Of a stretch of DNA of 44,832 bases, positions 26,001 to 34,317 are shown one piece after another; within the stretch, counting starts at the first letter, position 1; the number at the start of each line of letters is the position of its first letter. This DNA comes from SIG78 sp045585955 (lineage in GTDB: Bacteria > Verrucomicrobiota > Lentisphaeria > Victivallales > Victivallaceae). Location: contig JAZMZK010000091.1 of assembly GCA_045585955.1 (NCBI GenBank), positions 1 to 44,832 on the forward strand, in the 5' to 3' direction. The notes under the pieces were generated by a model, which saw only the letters and a program-made list of their open reading frames with translations, was not told the DNA's origin and did not search any database. A program made the position numbers and the translations under genes.

Positions 26001-27986
26001 ATGCAAGGTTATTGGATAGAATTGTTCAAGCCCCGGGCAAAAGCCGATATCAAAGGTTTTTTGCCGGAAAATGTGGAATTTGTGGAAAATCCTTCCGCAG
26101 AAAAATTGGAAAATATATTAGCTCTTGCCCGTAAGAACGAAGCTAAAGTTCTTTTGGAGTGCCCGGCTGGATACCCCGGCTTGGAGTTTGGCGACGAAAT
26201 TTACGCCGACAGCTTCAAAGCCCGTTCCGTAGTTGCCGACGATTGGTTGGGTTTGCCGGTGTGCCGCATCCTTACCCAGCATAATTTTGTGCTGCGTGAG
26301 GTCAAAAGCCCGGTCAAAGCTCATCTGGTCGCCGCCCGGGTAGCCGGTTACCGTGATGCCTGTTTCGGGTTGGACGATGCAGAAAAACTGCCCCTTTTGT
26401 TTAAAGCACCCGATTGTGAAAATATTCTTATAAGTGTTACTCCGCTGGCAAGCTTTATCCAGAGCCGCTTTGCTCCGGCTTGCGACTGGAAGATCGTTAT
26501 GGGCAAACTGCTGGCATTTTTGAGCAGCAGCAATGTGGTCAAGCCGCTGGAATACACTCTTTCGGTACGCCCCACCTATCAGGCAAAAGAGCTTTTACCC
26601 GCCGATGCCGAACAAACTGCTTTCAAGCGCAACGCCGAATGGTTCTACCGGGAAATGATCTACAATCACCACGGCAATATGGGGGTGTTTGAAGGCTGCA
26701 CTTCGGTTATCGATGTTACCGGCAGGCAGTGGATAATGCCTGCATTGCGGGGCGATTGCCTCGGAGAATGTGCCGCCGTGGGTGCTTTGGACTATGTTAT
26801 CAATGGCGAGCGGGCAGGGCAGGAAATGGCAGAAGGTTTGATCAAAACCATGCTGGATACTCCGAAAGTAAGAGATTGCTGTCAAGCCAGCCAGACCTTC
26901 GGTTCGCTCTTTTTTGACGACAGCAACCGTTCAGTCTACGGCGACGACAACTCCCGTGCCGCACTGGGGGCGATTTTAGCTGAAGATCTGCTGGAAAATC
27001 CCAAACATGCCAGGAAACTTTTGCAGCTTGGCTATTCACTTTTGCGAACCACCGGCTCCAACGGTTTGCGGACCCCGAGTTTGGTTCAGCCCGAACACTT
27101 CCAGAACAATAAAACCTGGATGTATTACCGGGAGAACAATTACGAAAAGTGCCACCCCCACTATCAGGCATGGCACTGGGCGTTGAATTGTCAGCTGTAT
27201 AAACTCTCCGGCGATAAGGACTTTCTGGAAAGTGCCATCGCCGCTTTGCAGGAAGCCAACAAGGTCTTCCCCGATTTTTATTGGCAGAATGGTGCCACCG
27301 GCGACTGGTGCCGCATCCTGCTGCCCTACGCTATGCTTGTGGAAGTTGACGATACCCCCGAACACCGGGCGTGGCTGGAAAGAGTTGCCGACTTTTTTGT
27401 GGAAAAACTCAACGGATTCGGCACTGTTGCCGAAGTTATGGGCAAGCGGGAGCTGGGGCATTACCCGTCGCCCACTTGCAACGCCGACCACGGCAAAGGC
27501 GAATGTGCATTGGTGCAGTTCAATGGCGACCCGGCTTGCGATTTGCTCTATTCGGTAAACTATGCACTCATGGGTTTGCACGAAGCATATAAGGCCATCG
27601 GCAAGGCAAGCTACAAAGCCGCCGCCGATAAAATGGCAGAATTTTTCTGCCGTATCCAGGCAACCACGCAAGATCAGAAATATCTCGACGGAGCGTGGCT
27701 GCGGGGCTTTGACTACGATATCTGGGAATTTTTCGGCAGTGCCGCCGACTCCGGCTGGGGCCCGTGGTGTGTGGAAACCGGCTGGACAAACTCATGGATA
27801 GCTTCGGCAATGGCACTGCGGCAGCTTGACCGGCCGTTGTTGAGCAGTAAAGCCGCCGATGTTTATAAAGCTCTTGCTCCGGAAGTCAAAGCTATGATGT
27901 TCACTCCGTTGATGCCCTCCACCACCAGCCGGGGAACGCACACGATCATCAACACCGCCTTTACCGGAGGTTTTGCTGAAGGATAA
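26001..27986 (+). CDS. Putative six-hairpin (alpha/alpha-toroid) glycosidase-like protein
   Basis: A 661-residue protein without a signal peptide. The last 430 residues are helix-rich with a repeated hairpin pattern and conserved-looking acidic and aromatic clusters (HHGNMGVFEGCTSVIDVTG, RDCCQASQTFGSLFFDD, YQAWHWALNCQLYKLSGDKD, WQNGATGDWCRILLPYAML, SGWGPWCVETGWTNSWIAS). This is the look of six-hairpin glycosidases acting on unsaturated or uronic-acid oligosaccharides. The first 200 residues are a smaller mixed domain. No family is assigned and no catalytic residue can be fixed. It is the second gene of an operon with the 1028-residue gene; the next gene is 118 bp on. Confidence 0.62.
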   Translation: MQGYWIELFKPRAKADIKGFLPENVEFVENPSAEKLENILALARKNEAKVLLECPAGYPGLEFGDEIYADSFKARSVVADDWLGLPVCRILTQHNFVLREVKSPVKAHLVAARVAGYRDACFGLDDAEKLPLLFKAPDCENILISVTPLASFIQSRFAPACDWKIVMGKLLAFLSSSNVVKPLEYTLSVRPTYQAKELLPADAEQTAFKRNAEWFYREMIYNHHGNMGVFEGCTSVIDVTGRQWIMPALRGDCLGECAAVGALDYVINGERAGQEMAEGLIKTMLDTPKVRDCCQASQTFGSLFFDDSNRSVYGDDNSRAALGAILAEDLLENPKHARKLLQLGYSLLRTTGSNGLRTPSLVQPEHFQNNKTWMYYRENNYEKCHPHYQAWHWALNCQLYKLSGDKDFLESAIAALQEANKVFPDFYWQNGATGDWCRILLPYAMLVEVDDTPEHRAWLERVADFFVEKLNGFGTVAEVMGKRELGHYPSPTCNADHGKGECALVQFNGDPACDLLYSVNYALMGLHEAYKAIGKASYKAAADKMAEFFCRIQATTQDQKYLDGAWLRGFDYDIWEFFGSAADSGWGPWCVETGWTNSWIASAMALRQLDRPLLSSKAADVYKALAPEVKAMMFTPLMPSTTSRGTHTIINTAFTGGFAEG

Positions 27987-28104
27987 AATTTAAGACAATA
28001 TAACATTTTACCCTTGAAAAATGTGGAAAAATGTTGTATACTTATAAATAAGAAACCATTTGTTGATTATAAAAAGTCTATAATTTTTACAGAAAGAGAG
28101 TGCT

Positions 28105-28869
28105 ATGAAAAAGTTATTGAATGGAAGAAATTCCGACCATGGTCGGGTAAAGCTGAACAGCTTTACCCTTATAGAGCTCCTTGTAGTTATTGCCATTATT
28201 GCCATATTGGCAGCGATGCTTCTGCCCGCACTTTCAGCAGCCCGGGAACGGGCAAAAAGTGCCAACTGTACAGGCAAGCTCAAGCAGATCGGTATGGCTA
28301 TGCACATGTACGCCAATGATCATAATTCATTTCTTATGCATAACAAATATGCCAGCTGCACTTGCGGCAATGGAGCTTATGTTACCGGGCATTATTGCGA
28401 CTCATCGGCAGCCCCCAGCCGGCTTACTCAAAATAAATACTTCGGCAATGTGACCAGCTCCAACATGTTGAGCGAGCAAGTCTACAAATGCCCCGGCGAC
28501 ACCAGTTTCTGGGGATATAATCCGGCAACAACTGATCCGATGCTCAATGACAGTGTATTAAGTTACTGCTTTTATATGGCAAGACATTGTAACGAAGTGA
28601 AATTGACAAGCTCCTATGCAATAGGCGACCGGGTTTTGGTCGGCAGAGATAACCCGGATTCGGTGATCTTTTGTGATATGGCACCGTTCCCGGGGATCAA
28701 TAAGCCGGAGCCGGAAAAGGCGGTGATGAATCACCCCAACGCCATGAACAACTTGCGTATGGCAGGTCAGGTCGATGTTATCACCATCCAGGACAGCAAG
28801 ATCCGTGCTACCAGCATCAAGAATTATATCTTGCAGGTAGCCGAACCGGATAACGAAGATAACTATTGA
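28105..28869 (+). CDS. Pseudopilin-like protein (degenerate H-X9-DG)
   Basis: A 254-residue protein with the prepilin-type N terminus (after VKLNS comes FTLIELLVVIAIIAILAAML) and PALSAARERAKSANCTGKLKQIG. The residue before the expected cleavage is Ser, and an unusually long 24-residue charged leader precedes it. The C-terminal motif has lost its Asp: HPNAMNNLRMAG, i.e. H-X9-AG. The globular part carries several Cys (CTCGNGAYVTGHYCD). It follows the toroid-like gene by 118 bp on the same strand and is probably co-transcribed. Its function is presumably that of an envelope pseudopilin, but no secretion machinery is encoded here. Confidence 0.85.
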   Translation: MKKLLNGRNSDHGRVKLNSFTLIELLVVIAIIAILAAMLLPALSAARERAKSANCTGKLKQIGMAMHMYANDHNSFLMHNKYASCTCGNGAYVTGHYCDSSAAPSRLTQNKYFGNVTSSNMLSEQVYKCPGDTSFWGYNPATTDPMLNDSVLSYCFYMARHCNEVKLTSSYAIGDRVLVGRDNPDSVIFCDMAPFPGINKPEPEKAVMNHPNAMNNLRMAGQVDVITIQDSKIRATSIKNYILQVAEPDNEDNY

Positions 28870-29131
28870 TTTGCGGGAAAACTTTTACTCCGGCAAGTGA
28901 TTGGGAAGTGGGTGTATTTTTTGTTTGCCGGTCTTGCCGGATGGGCAGAAAACACCCTTTTGAACTTAAAACAAAAGCTTTTCCATAACCGGAACGAAGG
29001 TTTTTTCAAGCACGACAGCTGTTTATTTATCTGCTCCGGAAAGCAAAAATGATTATTTGCACCTTGATCAGAGATAAGTTACAGGGCAAAAACCGGATCC
29101 GTTGCCGGTATATTTATCAAAAAATACAGAA

Positions 29132-29178
29132 AATAAAACGCTTGCAGTCTGACTGTTCAACTGCAAGCATTTTTTTAT
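29132..29178. terminator. Terminator between convergent pseudopilin genes
   Basis: GCTTGCAGT (29140-29148) pairs with ACTGCAAGC (29160-29168), followed by T7 on the plus strand and by a T-rich run on the minus strand. It sits 18 bp beyond the stop of the minus-strand pseudopilin gene. The rest of the 28870-29195 gap is AT-rich and shows no gene or repeat. Confidence 0.8.
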
Positions 29179-29195
29179 CTTGCCGGAAAATTTTT

Positions 29196-30002
29196 TCAGA
29201 GAACGCTTCCTTTGTATTTGCTGGGGCCGCAAACCATCTTGCCGCTTTTATCCCGCTGCAAACCGTTGCCGGAACTTGGGGCGCCGTACAACATGGACAT
29301 ATTTATCGGACGGACGGCACCTGATACATAAAGTATATTGCACAAGCCGCCGGGACCGGCAACTTCAGTTCCGGCAGATTTTCCATTAGTTTCCAAAGGT
29401 CTGGTATCGCCGGAGCCGTGCCGGAAGCTGAAATGGCGTATCTGGGAAGCGGTACTGCCGTCCAGTTTAAAGCCGTCGCCGATCATAATAGCTTCATCGG
29501 GGTCTTCAAAAACACCCCGCTTATAGACCCGGTCGCGATTGCTGGAGGTGCCTTTGCTGCCTAAAATATATATATTGGCTACATAATGACCGTATTGGGC
29601 TTTTGTTTCTGTGTGACTGCCGAAATCGACCGTTTCGGCAGGACAATGGAAAGAACTCTGGGTTTTCAAATTGTTCTTGAATACCAAACCATTATCGCCT
29701 TTGGTACTTGATATATAAAGCATCCAACTATCGCCATTTTTCATCGAAGAGGGCGGCAGGTAGTCGTCATTCTCATCGGCGTACATATTTATTGCAATAT
29801 TGATTTGCTTGAGGTTTGCCGTACATGCCGCACTCTTTGCCGAGGATCTGGCACTGCTCAATGCCGGGAGCAGCATTGCTGCAAGTATGGCAATGATGGC
29901 AATTACCACTAAAAGTTCGATCAAAGTAAAACGCTGTCCCGGGACAGCTGTATTGGTACCCAATACAGCAACTCTCCCTTCATTGCCGGAAAATTTTTTC
30001 AT
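29196..30002 (-). CDS. Pseudopilin-like protein with extended leader and degenerate C-terminal motif
   Basis: A 268-residue protein starting at 30002, chosen because CAGGAGCAGTC-ATG gives a good ribosome-binding site. The leader before FTLIELLVVIAIIAILAAML is long (25 residues, ending PGQR), with Arg at the -1 position. PALSSARSSAKSAACTANLKQ follows. At the H-X9-DG position the sequence is P-GGLCNILYV-SG, so both His and Asp are missing. It converges with the pseudopilin at 28105-28869 and lies downstream of the GntR-type regulator gene on the same strand (128 bp), so it may be linked to that locus. Confidence 0.85.
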   Translation of the reverse strand: MKKFSGNEGRVAVLGTNTAVPGQRFTLIELLVVIAIIAILAAMLLPALSSARSSAKSAACTANLKQINIAINMYADENDDYLPPSSMKNGDSWMLYISSTKGDNGLVFKNNLKTQSSFHCPAETVDFGSHTETKAQYGHYVANIYILGSKGTSSNRDRVYKRGVFEDPDEAIMIGDGFKLDGSTASQIRHFSFRHGSGDTRPLETNGKSAGTEVAGPGGLCNILYVSGAVRPINMSMLYGAPSSGNGLQRDKSGKMVCGPSKYKGSVL

Positions 30003-30130
30003 GACTGCTCCTGTCGTTTGATATATGTTTTGTCTATACAAAAAATCCTTATGTAAATAAGTATATAACATTTTTGCACTGTTGTCAAGACCTAAGAGGC
30101 AAAAATAGTGCTGAAAATTGCTTTTTTTTA

Positions 30131-31171
30131 TCAGGAAGAGTGCAATTTTATTGGTATATGTTCCAGATTTACCACCGAAGTCGTTACTTTGTTATCAAGT
30201 GGTACATTTGCCCAGTTGCCGGACAATCCTTCGATCAGGCTGCGGGCAGCCAGTTCGCCTTGCCTTACGGGATTTTGATCCACCGTGGCTATGGGCAGCT
30301 TGCTTACATTGCCAAAGCCGGTGAGGGCGATTTCACCGGGGCAATCCAAACCCAGTTTCAATGCGGCGGTATGAATAAGTTCTGCCGCCGGGTCGGAGTC
30401 GCAGGCGATCAATGTGGTTGCCGGAAAACGCTGTAAATAGTTCTGCAAAAAATATTCCGCATCAGCAAGGGAGTTGTTGGCACTGAAAAAGGTGCGTTCT
30501 TCCAGATCAACGATATTGTTTTGCTGCATGGCTTCGTAAAAACCCCGTACCCGGGGCGTATTGGGTGCATCAAGTGAGCGGTTGAATCTTTCCATAGAAA
30601 AAATCAATATCTCCCGGTGGCCCCGTTCGATGATCTTGCTCATTATTTCTTTGCCGCCAAGGTAGTTATCGCTGTTGATGAAGCGGATGTTTTCCGGCTG
30701 GTTCATCGTTGGCTCGCAATCCACGCAAGCTAACAGCATATCATCAGGCAAAAGTGGTGTACCGAAAGTTGCACTGATCACGCCGTGGATCTTGTTGGCA
30801 CGCAACAGCTGTACCCGGTGGGGGAAGTCTTCGATTTCCGGCGATTCCACGATTACAGCAAAGTTGCTGCGGGCACACTCCCGGTAAACGCCCTGCAAAA
30901 CTTCCACAGTGTATTTGGTCAAAGGCGAGAAAAACGCAATAGTTCCTTTCAATGCAAAACGCCGCTCAAACACCCGGGTCCCGGCACCCCGCACGCCCCG
31001 CACCAGATAACCGTCGTTGACCAGCATGGAAACTACTTTATTCATGGTCATTTTGTTGACATTATATTGGTCGGCAAGGCTGCTTTCCGAGGGAAAACGG
31101 GAGTTTGCCGGATAAAAATTTTCATCCAGCAGCTTTTTCAGAGCACGATATATTTGTTCGGTTTTTTTCAT
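30131..31171 (-). CDS. GntR-HTH / LacI-type sugar-sensing repressor (AraR-like)
   Basis: A 346-residue regulator. Residues 1-70 form a GntR winged helix (FPSESSLADQYNVNKMTMNKVVSMLVNDGYLVRG). The remainder is a periplasmic-binding-protein-like sensor (GTIAFFSPLTKYTVEVLQGV, ANKIHGVISATFG, IALTGFGN, VDQNPVRQGELAARSLIEGL). The combination is that of AraR-type repressors that bind a sugar and leave DNA. The ATG at 31171 is preferred; a GTG at 31189 is also possible. It diverges from the creatininase/hydrolase/deacetylase locus and is its likely repressor. Inverted repeats lie in the shared promoter. Confidence 0.88.
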   Translation of the reverse strand: MKKTEQIYRALKKLLDENFYPANSRFPSESSLADQYNVNKMTMNKVVSMLVNDGYLVRGVRGAGTRVFERRFALKGTIAFFSPLTKYTVEVLQGVYRECARSNFAVIVESPEIEDFPHRVQLLRANKIHGVISATFGTPLLPDDMLLACVDCEPTMNQPENIRFINSDNYLGGKEIMSKIIERGHREILIFSMERFNRSLDAPNTPRVRGFYEAMQQNNIVDLEERTFFSANNSLADAEYFLQNYLQRFPATTLIACDSDPAAELIHTAALKLGLDCPGEIALTGFGNVSKLPIATVDQNPVRQGELAARSLIEGLSGNWANVPLDNKVTTSVVNLEHIPIKLHSS

Positions 31172-31182
31172 AATGGAATAAT

Positions 31183-31299
31183 ATAACACAAAAAAGTGTA
31201 TCAGTCAAGTTTTTTATAAAAAAGTTTTTTCTGTTGTTGAAAATATCGTTTTTATGCTTTATATTGTAATGTGGAAGCGATTTGAAACTGTATTATACA
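31183..31299. promoter_or_regulatory. Divergent promoter with candidate operators of the GntR/LacI-type repressor
   Basis: A perfect 11-nt inverted repeat, TGTATTATACA, lies at 31289-31299, about 20 bp before the creatininase ATG. A second, weaker repeat ACAC-A6-GTGT (31186-31199) lies just before the regulator start. The first overlaps a likely -10 region. Both are small, so the assignment depends on position. Confidence 0.45.
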
Positions 31300-31319
31300 C
31301 TTTAATCAAGGAGAATGTT

Positions 31320-32066
31320 ATGCAATACCTCAAAATGCTGCCTTATCAAATCCGGGAAGCTATCAAAAACAATGTGCCCGTGGTTCTGCCGCTGGGGGTG
31401 GTGGAATACCACGCCGAACATCTGCCGTTGGGGGTGGATTGCTTTACTTGTATAAATGTTATTGAAAGAGTGGAAGCCCGCCACCCGGAGATCGTGGTGC
31501 TGCCGCCATTTTATTACGGAGCGGCGTCGCTGGCGGTAGCTGCGCCGGAAAACAACGGTACGGTGCATGTGGATGCAGAAAAACTCATCCCCGCAGCCAA
31601 AGATATTTTCCACGGTCTGCTGCGGGTGGGTTTCCGCAACATCCATTGTTTTATAGCGCACCAGACCGAAGAATTCCGGCAGGGGATGCCTACTGATCTG
31701 GCGTTCCGCATTGCCGGTCGGCAGACGATTTTCAGCTGGCTGGAAAAAGAGTCCGGCGAGGGCTGGTGGGGTACGGAAAAATTCAGCAACTACTATTCCG
31801 GAGCCAACAACCCCTTTAACTGGATACAGATCCACACCACGCGGGAACATGATCTGAACGATCACTGCAAAAAATACCCCGGTGATCATGCCGGTAAGCT
31901 GGAAACTTCCGAAACAATGGCAATCTATCCGGAAACCGTGGAGCTTGACCGTATAGATGGCACGCTCTGGTACGCCCGGGCTGGCAAAGAAGCTGCCGCT
32001 GAATATGGCGATGCAGCTTTGGAAGCTGCTTCACGGGATGTGGAAATCTCTTTGGGTTTGGCATAA
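31320..32066 (+). CDS. Creatininase-family amidohydrolase-like protein
   Basis: A 248-residue cytosolic protein with the family signature PLGVVEYHAEHLPLGVD at 24-40. Glu29, His31 and Asp40 fall on the metal ligands Glu34, His36 and Asp45 of creatininase. The later glycine-rich NGHGGN-type motif is not kept; the equivalent stretch reads IHCFIAHQTEEF, so the substrate and perhaps the metal site have changed. Family members hydrolyse cyclic or linear amides such as creatinine and formamides. The start has AAGGAGAATGTT-ATG. It heads a plus-strand locus with a hydrolase, deacetylase and acetyltransferase. Confidence 0.78.
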   Translation: MQYLKMLPYQIREAIKNNVPVVLPLGVVEYHAEHLPLGVDCFTCINVIERVEARHPEIVVLPPFYYGAASLAVAAPENNGTVHVDAEKLIPAAKDIFHGLLRVGFRNIHCFIAHQTEEFRQGMPTDLAFRIAGRQTIFSWLEKESGEGWWGTEKFSNYYSGANNPFNWIQIHTTREHDLNDHCKKYPGDHAGKLETSETMAIYPETVELDRIDGTLWYARAGKEAAAEYGDAALEAASRDVEISLGLA

Positions 32067-32080
32067 GCGGGGTGAAAACT

Positions 32081-34189
32081 ATGAGCGAAAGAAATTACGA
32101 TTTCCGGAAACGCCATTGGCAGTATCACCGCAAAAATATGCGCAACAGTCAGCGTTTGGCTGCTGAAAACGAAGTAATGCTGGATAACAGTTGGCGTTTG
32201 GGGTGTGGTGCCGATGCTGGCAGTATAACTCAAATCGCAGTACGGGATTTTCAGGAATATCTGGATATCTCCATGGAGTTGCCGCTGGCAATAACTCATA
32301 CCGACGGCGAAAAAGTTCTGTGGGTGGAAGTGGATGAATCTCTGGATCGTGGCTTTACTGTGGAAGTCAAGCCAGACCATATCTGTTTGAAAGCCGCCGC
32401 CGACAAAATGAGTTTTCGCGGTACTATCCATCTGGAAGATATCATGAATCTGGAAGGTGCGCCGGTTTTGGAACTTGGCACCATGATCCGCAAACCTTTG
32501 TACGACACAAGGATCGTACATTCCGGCACCGGGTTGGACTATTACCCCGATGAGGAACTTTTAGCTCTGCTCCATGCCGGATACGATACCATAGACCTCT
32601 TTTTAGTGGGCATTGACCGCAACCGCATCGGCTATTGCGATTTTAATGATATAATCGAGCGGGCGGCACGGTTGGGGATCGACACGGTTTTCCATAACTA
32701 CATCCAAACCTTTGTCCATCCCGACGAACCCAACGCGCAGGAGGTTTTTGACAGCGTTTACGGCAAGATCATCAGCAAATACCCCAAAGTCAAAGGCATC
32801 GGCTTGTGCGGCGAAGCGTTGGAGTTCCCCAGCAAAGACCCCCACACCACCGGCAAACCACGACGGATGAGCATTGTTGATGGTATACCCATGACCGACA
32901 AACCCAGCCCGGGGTGGTATCCTTGCAGCGACTACCCGGCATATATACAATGTATTGAGCGGGCGGTGCATAAGATCAACCCCGATATCGATGTATGTTT
33001 CAGCACCTACAACTGGGGGTATCAACCATTGGAGTTCCGGGAAAAGTTTCTGGCAAGATTTCCGGAAAAGGTGAGTTTGTCAGTCTGCTACGAAATATTC
33101 ACTCCACGCAAACTTGGTTCTCTGCACACTCCGGTAATGGATTACACCATAAGTGCCGAAGACCCCGGCTACTACTTTACCAGCGAGTGCGAAACCGCTC
33201 ATAAATACGGTATAGAGCTGCAAGGCAATGTCAATACTGCCGGTATAGCCTGGGATTTCGGCTGTGTGCCGCTGGTTCCGGCACCCCGGAAACTGCTGAA
33301 ACGCAATTTGAATTTACGCAAAGCCTATTACGATTATAACATGCACCGCCACTACACAACCCATCATTACGGCTGGTGGAACAGCGTGGCTGCCGATCTG
33401 GGGAAATGGACATCCTGGGATGAGTTTGAAGTAGATTACGATGAATTGCTCCGCAAGATCGCCATCCGGGATTACGGCAGAAATGCCGCAAATCATGTAC
33501 TCAAAGCGTGGGAACTCTGGAGCGAAGCAATGGATCACTACATTGCCAGCAACGAAGATCAATACGGGCCGTGGCGGGTAGGGGCGGCATATCCATTTGT
33601 CTTTCACCCCAACATCTCCCGGACGATGGCAAGCAAAGAGGTGCAGTTCCCAACCGCTGAACACGCACATTTCGGCTACCGGATCATCAATACATTTTAT
33701 CAGCCCTACGAAAACAGCGAACAGACACCGGGATTTCTCCGCTACCCCGAAGAGTTGAAATCGCTGGGCAAGATGCTGGAATTATGGAATGATGGTTTGG
33801 CAGAAGCCGCCATGGCAATAGAAAAAGCCGATGAAAATAAGCGCAACGAAGCCCGCCGTCTGGAAGCTCTGGGCCACTTTATCCGCAATTCGGTCAGAAC
33901 CACCATGAATATAAAGAAGTGGTATCAGCTCAATACCGCAATGATCACTTGCACCACCGCCGAAGCTGCGGGCGAGTACCTTGATAAAATCGAGGCTCTG
34001 GCACACACCGAGCTGGAAAATGTCCGCGATACCATTCCCGCTGTGGAGTTCGACTCCCGTCTGGGCTGGGAACCTTCCATGGAATATGTGTGCGATAAGT
34101 GGCATTTGGAGTGGAAGATCCGGCAGGTCAACAACGCTTTGGATGAGATCCGAGCCTACCGCAAATCGCTCTTTTTACATTGCAAGTAA
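32081..34189 (+). CDS. Putative hexosaminidase-like glycoside hydrolase (GH20/GH67-like N-terminal domain)
   Basis: A 702-residue protein with no signal peptide. Residues 50-130 resemble the small alpha/beta domain that precedes the barrel in GH20 and GH67 enzymes (LPLAITHTDGEKVLWVEVDES, GFTVEVKPDHICLKAAADKMSFRGTIHLEDI is the strand-helix part). A TIM barrel follows (VLELGTMIRKPLYDTR, GYDTIDLFLVGIDR, YPKVKGIGLCGEALEFPSKD, INPDIDVCFSTYNWGYQP). The motif GLCGEALEF may carry a catalytic Glu. A helical C terminus completes it. GGGGTG precedes the ATG, 14 bp after the creatininase stop. A neighbouring deacetylase and N-acetyltransferase suggest an amino-sugar substrate; this is inference. Confidence 0.65.
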   Translation: MSERNYDFRKRHWQYHRKNMRNSQRLAAENEVMLDNSWRLGCGADAGSITQIAVRDFQEYLDISMELPLAITHTDGEKVLWVEVDESLDRGFTVEVKPDHICLKAAADKMSFRGTIHLEDIMNLEGAPVLELGTMIRKPLYDTRIVHSGTGLDYYPDEELLALLHAGYDTIDLFLVGIDRNRIGYCDFNDIIERAARLGIDTVFHNYIQTFVHPDEPNAQEVFDSVYGKIISKYPKVKGIGLCGEALEFPSKDPHTTGKPRRMSIVDGIPMTDKPSPGWYPCSDYPAYIQCIERAVHKINPDIDVCFSTYNWGYQPLEFREKFLARFPEKVSLSVCYEIFTPRKLGSLHTPVMDYTISAEDPGYYFTSECETAHKYGIELQGNVNTAGIAWDFGCVPLVPAPRKLLKRNLNLRKAYYDYNMHRHYTTHHYGWWNSVAADLGKWTSWDEFEVDYDELLRKIAIRDYGRNAANHVLKAWELWSEAMDHYIASNEDQYGPWRVGAAYPFVFHPNISRTMASKEVQFPTAEHAHFGYRIINTFYQPYENSEQTPGFLRYPEELKSLGKMLELWNDGLAEAAMAIEKADENKRNEARRLEALGHFIRNSVRTTMNIKKWYQLNTAMITCTTAEAAGEYLDKIEALAHTELENVRDTIPAVEFDSRLGWEPSMEYVCDKWHLEWKIRQVNNALDEIRAYRKSLFLHCK

Positions 34190-34210
34190 AGGTATTAGCA
34201 AATCATATCA

Positions 34211-34257
34211 GCAATACTCCGCAAGCACCTTCTGTTGGAACTTGCGGAGTATTTTTT
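34211..34257 (+). terminator. Rho-independent terminator or attenuator inside the amino-sugar locus
   Basis: AATACTCCGCAAG (34213-34225) pairs perfectly with CTTGCGGAGTATT (34241-34253), with a 15-nt loop and a T7 tail. It splits the locus into the creatininase-hydrolase pair and the deacetylase-acetyltransferase pair, either as a full stop or as a way of lowering downstream expression. Confidence 0.85.
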
Positions 34258-34317
34258 TGCAAAATTCAAATTATAGCTGTATATTTTATCAAAATAATTT
34301 TTTAAGGAGTATTGGTT

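Noticed and set aside
29049..29324. 91-codon plus-strand frame between the convergent pseudopilin genes
   Set aside because: It spans a strong terminator hairpin and overlaps the minus-strand pseudopilin gene; no family features.
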